Assembly: GCF_051020975.1 (NCBI RefSeq)
Contig: NW_027478167.1
Coordinates: 10,354,001-10,418,000 of the forward strand
Source: Osmia lignaria lignaria
Lineage: Eukaryota; Arthropoda; Insecta; Hymenoptera; Megachilidae
Length of the DNA: 64,000 nt
Reading direction: 5' to 3'
Made by a program: the position numbers and the translations under genes. The notes under the pieces were generated by a model. That model saw nothing but the letters and a program-made list of their open reading frames with translations. It ran no database searches and was not told where the DNA came from. Below, in pieces: positions 53,434 through 62,820 of this stretch (its first letter is position 1; every line of letters starts with the position of its first letter).

Positions 53434-56400
53434 ATCATAGAACATAAAAAGTAGGAAACTTAATTCTCTACAAAAAAGGTCTCTTAACATTTTGCCATAG
53501 CTCGCTTCGTTTCCGAGATATTTGCAGATTTATCTCAAGGGAAGGGGCCTGACGGACATATTTCGAGATATTTCTTCTTCTTGTTGTTCTTCTTCTGCAC
53601 AGCTAAGCTGGAAGTGGCATTTGCGGCTCGCACTAGTGCAGAGTTATCTCAAAGGAAGGAGCCACGGTGTTTCTGTATCTCTATTATGTTGGTGCGGCTT
53701 CGGAACTTTTAAATATCTCGATATATCTCGAAAACTACGCTTCTGATCAAAAAATATCATAGAACATAAATTGTAGGAAACATAATTCTCTACAAAAAAC
53801 GTCTCTTAACATTTTGCCATAGCTCGCTTCGTTTCCGAGATATTTGCAGATATATCTCAAGGGAAGGGGCCTGACGGACATATTTCGAGATATTTCTTCT
53901 TCTTGTTGTTCTTCTTCTGCACAGCTAAGCTGGAAGTGGCATTTGCGGCTCGCACTAGTGCACAGTTATCTCAAAGAAAGGGGCCACGGTGTTTCTGTAT
54001 CTCTATTATGTTGGTGCGTCTTCGGAACTTTTAAATATCTCGATATATCTCGAAAACTACGCTTCTGATCAAAAAATATCATAGAACATAAATTGTAGGA
54101 AACATAATTCTCTACAAAAAACGTCTCTCAACATTTTGCCATAGCTCGCTTCGTTTCCGAGATATTTGCAGATTCAGCTCAAAGGAACTGGCCTGACGGA
54201 CATATTTCGAGATATTTCTTCTTCTTGTTGTTCTTCTTCTGCACAGCTAAGCTGGAAGTGGCATTTGCGGCTCGCACTAGTGCACAGTTATCTCAAAGAA
54301 AGGGGCCACGGTGTTTCTGTATCTCTATTATGTTGGTGCGTCTTCGGAACTTTTAAATATCTCGATATATCTCGAGAACTACGCCTCTGATCGAAAAATA
54401 TGATAGAACATAAAAAGTAGGAAACTTAATTCTCTACAAAAAAGGTCTCTTATCATTTTGCCATAGCTCGCTTCGTTTCCGAGATATTTGCAGATTTATC
54501 TCAAGGGAAGGGGCCTGACGGACATATTTCGAGATATTTCTTCTTCTTGTTGTTCTTCTTCTGCACAGCTAAGCTGGAAGTGGCATTTGCGGCTCGCACT
54601 AGTGCAGAGTTATCTCAAAGAAAGGAGCCACGGTGTTTCTGTATCTCTATTATGTTGGTGCGGCTTCGGAACTTTTAAATATCTCGATATATCTCGAAAA
54701 CTACGCTTCTGATCAAAAAATATCATAGAACATAAATTGTAGGAAACATAATTCTCTACAAAAAAGGTCTCTTAACATTTTGCCATAGCTCGCTTCGTTT
54801 CCGAGATATTTGCAGATTTATCTCAAGGGAAGGGGCCTGACGGACATATTTCGAGATATTTCTTCTTCTTGTTGTTCTTCTTCTGCACAGCTAAGCTGGA
54901 AGTGGCATTTGCGGCTCGCACTAGTGCAGAGTTGTCTCAACGAAAGGGGCCACGGTGTTTCTGTATCTCTATTATGTTGCTGCGGCTTCGGAACTTTTAA
55001 ATATCTCGATATATCTCGAGAACTACGCTTCTGATCAAAAAATATTATAGAACATAAATTGTAGGAAGCATAATTCTCTACAAAAAAGGTCTCTTAACAT
55101 TTTGCCATAGCTCGCTTCGTTTCCGAGATATTTGCAGATATATCTCAAGGGAAGGGGCCTGACGGACATATTTCGAGATATTTCTTCTTCTTGTTGTTCT
55201 TCTTCTGCACAGCTAAGCTGGAAGTGGCATTTACAGCTCGCAATAGTGCAGAGTTATCTCAAAGAAAGGGGCCACGGTGTTTCTGTATCTCTATTATGTT
55301 GGTGCGGCTTCGGAACTTTTAAATATCTTGATATATCTCGAGAACTACGCATCTGATCAAAAAATATCATAGAAGATAAAAAGTAGGAAACTTAATTCTC
55401 TACAAAAAAGGTCTCCTAACATTTCGCCATAGCTCGCTTCGTTTCCGAGATATTTGCAGATTTATCTCAAGGGAAGGGGCCTGTCGGACATATTTCGAGA
55501 TATTTCTTCTTCTAGTTGTTCTTCTTCTGCACAGCTAAGCTGGAAGTGGCATTTGCAGCTCACAATAGTGCAGAGTTATCTCAAAGAAAGGGGCCACGGT
55601 GTTTCTGTATCTCTATTATGTTGGTGCGGCTTCGGAACTTTTAAATATCTCGATATACCTCGAAAACTACGCTTCTGATCAAAAAATATCATAGAACATA
55701 AATTGTAGGAAGCATAATTCTCTACAAAAAAGGTCTCTTAACATTTTGCCATAGCTCGCTTCGTTTCCGAGATATTTGCAGATATATCTCAAGGGAAGGG
55801 GCCTGACGGGCATATTTCGAGATATTTCTTCTTCTTGTTGTTCTTCTTCTGCACAGCTGAGCTGGAAGTGGCATTTGCAGGTCGCAATAGTGCAGAGTTA
55901 TCTCAAAGAAAGGGGCCACGGAGTTTCTGTATCTCTATTATGTTGGTGCGGCTTCGGAACTTTTAAATATCTCGATATATCTCGAAAACTACGCTTCTGA
56001 TCAAAAAATATCATAGAACGTAAATTGTAGGAAACATTATTCTCTACAAAAAAGGTCTCTTAACATTTTGCCATAGCTCGCTTCGTTTCCGAGATATTTG
56101 CAGATTCATCTCAAGGGAAGTGGCCTGACGGACATATTTCGAGATATTCCTTCTTCTTGTTGTTCTTCTTCTGCACAGCTAAACTGGAAGTGGCATTTCC
56201 AGCTCGCAATCGTGCAGAGTTATCTCAAAGAAAGGGGCCACGGTGTTTCTGTATCTCTATTATGTTGGTGCGGCTTCGGAACTTTTAAATATCTTGATAT
56301 ATCTCGAGAACTACGCCTCTGATCGAAAAATATCATAGAACATAAAAAGTAGGAAACTTAATTCTCTACAAAAAAGGTCTCTTATCATTTTGCCATAGCT

Positions 56401-56873
56401 CGCTTCGTTTCCGAGATATTTGCAGATTTATCTCAAGGGAAGGGGCCTGACGGACATATTTCGAGATATTTCTTCTTCTTGTTGTTCTTCTTCTGCACAG
56501 CTAAGCTGGAAGTGGCATTTGCGGCTCGCACTAGTGCAGAGTTATCTCAAAGAAAGGAGCCACGGTGTTTCTGTATCTCTATTATGTTGGTGCGGCTTCG
56601 GAACTTTTAAATATCTCGATATATCTCGAAAACTACGCTTCTGATCAAAAAATATCATAGAACATAAATTGTAGGAAACATAATTCTCTACAAAAAAGGT
56701 CTCTTAACATTTTGCCATAGCTCGCTTCGTTTCCGAGATATTTGCAGATTTATCTCAAGGGAAGGGGCCTGACGGACATATTTCGAGATATTTCTTCTTC
56801 TTGTTGTTCTTCTTCTGCACAGCTAAGCTGGAAGTGGCATTTGCGGCTCGCACTAGTGCAGAGTTGTCTCAAC
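53434..56873 (+). repeat. Patchwork of CGGCTCGCACT-type monomers
   Basis: Most units here carry the CGGCTCGCACTAG middle. A 577-bp stretch, 54403-54979, recurs at 56335-56911 at +1,932 bp (6 x 322), marked by GTCTCTTATCATTTTG, AAAGGAGCC and GTTGTCTCAACG. A region around 54700-55370 recurs at about 58886-59556 at +4,186 bp (13 x 322), marked by AAATATTATAGAAC. Unit 54166 and unit 54810 have mixed tails (CTCGATAT with CGAGAAC). Confidence 0.85.
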
Positions 56874-57689
56874 GAAAGGGGCCACGGTGTTTCTGTATCT
56901 CTATTATGTTGGTGCGGCTTCGGAACTTTTAAATATCTTGATATATCTCGAGAACTACGCATCTGATCAAAAAATATCATAGAACATGAAAAGTAGGAAA
57001 CTTAATTCTCTACAAAAAAGGTCTCTTAACATTTTGCCATAGCTCTCTTTGTTTCCGAGATATTTGCAGATTTATCTCAAGGGAAGGGGCCTGACGGACA
57101 TATTTCGAGATATTTCTTCTTCTTGTTGTTCTTCTTCTGCACAGCTAAGCTGGAAGTGGCATTTGCGGCTCGCACTAGTGCACAGTTATCTCAAAGAAAG
57201 GGGCCACGGTGTTTCTGTATCTCTATTATGTTGGTGCGGCTTCGGAACTTTTAAATATCTCGATATATCTCGAAAACTACGCTTCTGATCAAAAAATATC
57301 ATAGAACATAAATTGTAGGAAACATAATTCTCTACAAAATAGGTGTCTCAACATTTTGCCATAGCTCGCTTCGTTTCCGAGATATTTGCAGATATATCTC
57401 AAGGGAAGGGGCCTGACGGACATATTTCGAGATATTTCTTCTTCTTGTTGTTCTTCTTCTGCACAGCTAAGCTGGAAGTGGCATTTACAGCTCGCAATAG
57501 TGCAGAGTTATCTCAAAGAAAGGGGCCACGGTGTTTCTGTATCTCTATTATGTTGGTGCGGCTTCGGAACTTTTAAATATCTTGATATATCTCGAGAACT
57601 ACGCATCTGATCAAAAAATATCATAGAACATGAAAAGTAGGAAACTTAATTCTCTACAAAAAAGGTCTCTTAACATTTTGCCATAGCTC
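56874..57689 (+). repeat. 816-bp segment duplicated at 59450-60265 (8-monomer offset)
   Basis: Aligns at +2,576 bp. Shared rare markers are AACATGAAAAGTAGG, AGCTCTCTTTG and CAAAATAGGTGTCTCAAC. The limits are C 56873 against A 59449, and G 57690 against T 60266. Confidence 0.88.
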
Positions 57690-58870
57690 GCTTGGTTTCC
57701 GAGATATTTGCAGATTTATCTCAAGGGAAGGGGCCTGACGGACATATTTCGAGATATTTCTTCTTCTTGTTGTTCTTCTTCTGCACAGCTAAGCTGGAAG
57801 TGGCATTTGCGGCTCGCACTAGTGCAGAGTTATCTCAAAGAAAGGGGCCACGGTGTTTCTGTATCTCTATTATGTTGGTGCGGCTTCGGAACTTTTAAAT
57901 ATCTCGATATATCTCGAAAACTACGCTTCTGATCAAAAAATATCATAGAACATAAATTGTAGGAAAGATAATTCTCTACAAAAAACGTCTCTTAACATTT
58001 TGCCATAGCTCGCTTCGTTTCCGAGATATTTGCAGATTCAGCTCAAAGGAACGGGCCTGACGGACATATTTCGAGATACTTCTTCTTCTTGTTGTTCTTC
58101 CTCTGCACAGCTAAGCTGGAAGTGGCATTTGCAGCTCGCAATAGTGCAGAGTTATCTCAAAGAAAGGGGCCACGGTGTTTCTGTATCTCTATTATGTTGG
58201 TGCGGCTTCGGAACTTTTAAAAATCTTGATATATCTCGAGAACTACGCATCTGATCAAAAAATATCATAGAACATAAAAAGTAGGAAACTTAATTCTCTA
58301 CAAAAAAGGTCTGTTAACATTTTGCCATAGCTCGCTTCGTTTCCGAGATATTTGCAGATTTATCTCAAGGGAAGGGGCCTGACGGACATATTTCGAGATA
58401 TTTCTTCTTCTTGTTGTTCTTCTTCTGCACAGCTAAGCTGGAAGTGGCATTTGCGGCTCGCACTAGTGCAGAGTTATCTCAACGAAAGGGGCCACGGTGT
58501 TTCTGTATCTCTATTATGTTGGTGCGGCTTCGGAACTTTTAAATATCTCGATATATCTCGAAAACTACGCTTCTGATCAAAAAATATCATAGAACATAAA
58601 TTGTAGGAAACATAATTCTCTACAAAATAGGTCTCTCAACATTTTGCCATAGCTCGCTTCGTTTCCGAGATATTTGCAGATATATCTCAAGGGAAGGGGC
58701 TTGACGGACATATTTCGAGATTTTTCTTCTTCTTGTTGTTCTTCTTCTGCACAGCTAAGCTGGAAGTGGCATTTACAGCTCGCAATAGTGCAGAGTTATC
58801 TCGAAGAAAGGGGCCACGGTGTTTCTGTATCTCTATTATGTTGGTGCGGCTTCGGAACTTTTAAATATCT
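57633..58870 (+). repeat. 1,238-bp segment duplicated at 60531-61768 (9-monomer offset)
   Basis: Aligns at +2,898 bp. Shared markers are CTTGGTTTCC, GGAAAGATAATTC, GATACTTCTTC, TTTTAAAAATCTTG, GTCTGTTAAC and GATTTTTCTTC. The right limit is the tail haplotype switch, C 58871 against T 61769, so the copies differ in which tail follows. Confidence 0.88.
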
Positions 58871-59449
58871 CGATATATCTCGAAAACTACGCTTCTGATC
58901 AAAAAATATCATAGAACATAAATTGTAGGAAACATAATTCTCTACAAAAAAGGTCTCTTAACATTTTGCCATAGCTCGCTTCGTTTCCGAGATATTTGCA
59001 GATTTATCTCAAGGGAAGGGGCCTGACGGACATATTTCGAGATATTTCTTCTTCTTGTTGTTCTTCTTCTGCACAGCTAAGCTGGAAGTGGCATTTGCGG
59101 CTCGCACTAGTGCAGAGTTGTCTCAACGAAAGGGGCCACGGTGTTTCTGTATCTCTATTATGTTGGTGCGGCTCCGGAACTTTTAAATATCTCGATATAT
59201 CTCGAGAACTACGCTTCTGATCAAAAAATATTATAGAACATAAATTGTAGGAAGCATAATTCTCTACAAAAAAGGTCTCTTAAGATTTTGCCATAGCTCG
59301 CTTCGTTTCCGAGATATTTGCAGATATATCTCAAGGGAAGGGGCCTGACGGACATATTTCGAGATATTTCTTCTTCTTGTTGTTCTTCTTCTGCACAGCT
59401 AAGCTGGAAGTGGCATTTACAGCTCGCAATAGTGCAGAGTTATCTCAAA

Positions 59450-60265
59450 GAAAGGGGCCACGGTGTTTCTGTATCTCTATTATGTTGGTGCGGCTTCGGA
59501 ACTTTTAAATATCTTGATATATCTCGAGAACTACGCATCTGATCAAAAAATATCATAGAACATGAAAAGTAGGAAACTTAATTCTCTACAAAAAAGGTCT
59601 CTTAACATTTTGCCATAGCTCTCTTTGTTTCCGAGATATTTGCAGATTTATCTCAAGGGAAGGGGCCTGACGGACATATTTCGAGATATTTCTTCTTCTT
59701 GTTGTTCTTCTTCTGCACAGCTAAGCTGGAAGTGGCATTTGCGGCTCGCACTAGTGCACAGTTATCTCAAAGAAAGGGGCCACGGTGTTTCTGTATCTCT
59801 ATTATGTTGGTGCGGCTTCGGAACTTTTAAATATCTCGATATATCTCGAAAACTACGCTTCTGATCAAAAAATATCATAGAACATAAATTGTAGGAAACA
59901 TAATTCTCTACAAAATAGGTGTCTCAACATTTTGCCATAGCTCGCTTCGTTTCCGAGATATTTGCAGATATATCTCAAGGGAAGGGGCCTGACGGACATA
60001 TTTCGAGATATTTCTTCTTCTTGTTGTTCTTCTTCTGCACAGCTAAGCTGGAAGTGGCATTTACAGCTCGCAATAGTGCAGAGTTATCTCAAAGAAAGGG
60101 GCCACGGTGTTTCTGTATCTCTATTATGTTGGTGCGGCTTCGGAACTTTTAAATATCTTGATATATCTCGAGAACTACGCATCTGATCAAAAAATATCAT
60201 AGAACATGAAAAGTAGGAAACTTAATTCTCTACAAAAAAGGTCTCTTAACATTTTGCCATAGCTC
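59450..60265 (+). repeat. Second copy of the 56874-57689 segment
   Basis: Partner of 56874-57689 at +2,576 bp. It is followed by one extra monomer (60284, with CTCTTCG and CCTCTTCTTG) before the 60531-61768 segment begins, so the 8-monomer offset becomes a 9-monomer offset at this point. Confidence 0.87.
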
Positions 60266-60530
60266 TCTTCGTTTCCGAGATATTTGCAGATTTATCTCAA
60301 GGGAAGGGGCCTGACGGACATATTTCGAGATATTTCCTCTTCTTGTTGTTCTTCTTCTGCACAGCTAAGCTGGAAGTGGCATTTGCGGCTCGCACTAGTG
60401 CAGAGTTATCTCAAAGAAAGGGGCCACGGTGTTTCTGTATCTCTATTATGTTGGTGCGGCTTCGGAACTTTTAAATATCTTGATATATCTCGAGAACTAC
60501 GCATCTGATCAAAAAATATCATAGAACATA

Positions 60531-61768
60531 AAAAGTAGGAAACTTAATTCTCTACAAAAAAGGTCTCTTAACATTTTGCCATAGCTCGCTTGGTTTCCGA
60601 GATATTTGCAGATTTATCTCAAGGGAAGGGGCCTGACGGACATATTTCGAGATATTTCTTCTTCTTGTTGTTCTTCTTCTGCACAGCTAAGCTGGAAGTG
60701 GCATTTGCGGCTCGCACTAGTGCAGAGTTATCTCAAAGAAAGGGGCCACGGTGTTTCTGTATCTCTATTATGTTGGTGCGGCTTCGGAACTTTTAAATAT
60801 CTCGATATATCTCGAAAACTACGCTTCTGATCAAAAAATATCATAGAACATAAATTGTAGGAAAGATAATTCTCTACAAAAAACGTCTCTTAACATTTTG
60901 CCATAGCTCGCTTCGTTTCCGAGATATTTGCAGATTCAGCTCAAAGGAACGGGCCTGACGGACATATTTCGAGATACTTCTTCTTCTTGTTGTTCTTCCT
61001 CTGCACAGCTAAGCTGGAAGTGGCATTTGCAGCTCGCAATAGTGCAGAGTTATCTCAAAGAAAGGGGCCACGGTGTTTCTGTATCTCTATTATGTTGGTG
61101 CGGCTTCGGAACTTTTAAAAATCTTGATATATCTCGAGAACTACGCATCTGATCAAAAAATATCATAGAACATAAAAAGTAGGAAACTTAATTCTCTACA
61201 AAAAAGGTCTGTTAACATTTTGCCATAGCTCGCTTCGTTTCCGAGATATTTGCAGATTTATCTCAAGGGAAGGGGCCTGACGGACATATTTCGAGATATT
61301 TCTTCTTCTTGTTGTTCTTCTTCTGCACAGCTAAGCTGGAAGTGGCATTTGCGGCTCGCACTAGTGCAGAGTTATCTCAACGAAAGGGGCCACGGTGTTT
61401 CTGTATCTCTATTATGTTGGTGCGGCTTCGGAACTTTTAAATATCTCGATATATCTCGAAAACTACGCTTCTGATCAAAAAATATCATAGAACATAAATT
61501 GTAGGAAACATAATTCTCTACAAAATAGGTCTCTCAACATTTTGCCATAGCTCGCTTCGTTTCCGAGATATTTGCAGATATATCTCAAGGGAAGGGGCTT
61601 GACGGACATATTTCGAGATTTTTCTTCTTCTTGTTGTTCTTCTTCTGCACAGCTAAGCTGGAAGTGGCATTTACAGCTCGCAATAGTGCAGAGTTATCTC
61701 GAAGAAAGGGGCCACGGTGTTTCTGTATCTCTATTATGTTGGTGCGGCTTCGGAACTTTTAAATATCT
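60531..61768 (+). repeat. Second copy of the 57633-58870 segment
   Basis: Partner of 57633-58870 at +2,898 bp. A part of this region (60396-61030) appears a further time at 62972-63606, at +2,576 bp (8 x 322), again ending in the variable middle of a unit (A 61031 against G 63607). Confidence 0.87.
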
Positions 61769-62539
61769 TGATATATCTCGAGAACTACGCATCTGATCAA
61801 AAAATATCATAGAACATAAAAAGTAGGAAACTTAATTCTCTACAAAAAAGGTCTCTTAACATTTTGCCATAGCTCTCTTCGTTTCCGAGATATTTGCAGA
61901 TTTATCTCAAGGGAAGGGGCCTGACGGACATATTTCGAGATATTTCTTCTTCTTGTTGTTCTTCTTCTGCACAGCTAACCTGGAAGTGGCATTTGCGGCT
62001 CGCACTAGTGCAGAGTTATCTCAAAGAAAGGGGCCACGGTGTTTCTGTATCTCTATTATGTTGGTGCGGCTTCGGAACTTTTAAATATCTTGATATATCT
62101 CGAGAACTACGCATCTGATCAAAAAATATCATAGAGAATAAAAAGTAGGAAACTTAATTCTCTACAAAAAAGGTCTCTGAACATTTTGCCATAGGTCGCT
62201 TCGTTTCCGAGATATTTGCAGATTTATCTCAAGGGAAGGAGCCTAACGGAAATATTTCGAGATATTTCTTCTTCTTGTTGTTCTTCTTCTGCACAGCTAA
62301 GCTGGAAGTGGCATTTGCGGCTCGCACTAGTGCAGAGTTATCTCAAAGAAAGGGGCCACGGTGTTTCTGTATCCCTATTATGTTGGTGCGGCTTCGGAAC
62401 TTTTAAATATCTCGATATATCTCGAAAACTACGCATCTGATCAAAAAATATCATAGAACATAAAAAGTAGGAAACTTAATTCTCTACAAAAAAGGTCTCT
62501 TAACATTTTGCCATAGCTCGCTTCGTTTCCGAGATATTT

Positions 62540-62679
62540 GCAGATTTATCTCAAGGGAAGGGGCCTGACGGACATATTTCGAGATATTTCTTCTTCTTGT
62601 TGTTCTTCTTCTGCACAGCTAAGCTGGAAGTGGCATTTGCGGCTCGCACTAGTGCAGAGTTATCTCAAAGAAAGGGGCC
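62540..62679 (+). repeat. Internal 26-bp direct repeat, two diverged copies 114 bp apart
   Basis: The stretch at 62540-62565 (starting GCAGATTTATCTCAA, ending AAGGGGCC) aligns without gaps to 62654-62679 (starting GCAGAGTTATCTCAA, ending AAGGGGCC). They match at 23 of 26 positions, differing at the 6th, 16th and 18th bases. The similarity fades outside these limits. This suggests that the 322-bp monomer contains an older, smaller duplicated element, or that the element is kept for binding or structure. The pair is present in nearly all units. Some front variants (CAGCTCAAAGGAACTGG, first seen at 13272) alter only the first copy. Confidence 0.75.
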
Positions 62680-62749
62680 ACGGTGTTTCTGTATCTCTAT
62701 TATGTTGGTGCGGCTTCGGAACTTTTAAATATCTCGATATATCTCGAAA
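62577..62749. repeat. 11-bp perfect inverted repeat inside the monomer (TTTCGAGATAT / ATATCTCGAAA)
   Basis: TTTCGAGATAT at 62577-62587 is the exact reverse complement of ATATCTCGAAA at 62739-62749, with 151 bp between the arms. The core CGAGATAT also occurs at 62530-62537 on the + strand and again as ATATCTCG at 62729-62736, giving four copies of the 8-mer per haplotype II monomer, two in each direction. In haplotype I the CTTGATAT change removes one minus-strand copy, and the remaining copy becomes part of the palindrome CTCGAG. This dyad is the most evident structured motif in the unit. It could be a protein-binding site or a cruciform arm; neither role is shown by sequence alone. Confidence 0.8.
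62587..62613 (+). repeat. TTC/TTG pyrimidine tract within the monomer
   Basis: A stretch of TTC triplets interrupted by TTG TTG runs between the CGAGATAT motif and the CTGCACAGC segment. It is present in all monomers with point variants: TTGGTC (units 396, 1362, 2650, 3616), TTTTTG (12306, 12950 and copies), TTGATG (26796 and copies), CTAGTTG (22288 and copies), TCATCTTG (22610 and copies). Despite being a triplet microsatellite, its length does not vary among units, which argues against slippage as a major source of change here. Confidence 0.8.
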
Positions 62750-62760
62750 ACTACGCTTCT

Positions 62761-62820
62761 GATCAAAAAATATCATAGAACATAAATTGTAGAAAACATA
62801 ATTCTCTACAAAAAAGGTCT
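62761..62820. other. AT-rich linker of the monomer
   Basis: Only 14 of these 60 bases are G or C, against roughly 40-48% in most of the rest of the unit. It holds two A-tracts (GATCAAAAAATATC and TACAAAAAAGG) about 40 bp apart. A-tracts of this kind often bend DNA. Here they sit in the segment that carries the haplotype-defining AAAAAGTAGG or AAATTGTAGG difference. No function is shown by the sequence. Confidence 0.6.

Noticed and set aside
62521..62537. CENP-B box in CTTCGTTTCCGAGATAT
   Set aside because: The first half (TTCGTT) matches the mammalian CENP-B box, but the required A at position 10 and the CGGG at the 3' end are absent. The similarity is not enough to call a box.
62587..62613. 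Expandable TTC microsatellite
   Set aside because: Its length is constant in all monomers, so no expansion is seen.
62705..62722. RNA polymerase III box B (GGTTCGANTCC-like) in GGTGCGGCTTCGGAAC
   Set aside because: Only a loose match, with no box A at a suitable distance and no tRNA-like fold. A tRNA-derived SINE origin is not supported.
62755..62775. Hammerhead ribozyme core, as found in some animal satellites of similar length
   Set aside because: The monomer has CTGATCA where the hammerhead core needs CTGANGA, and I find no paired GAAA segment with flanking stems on either strand.
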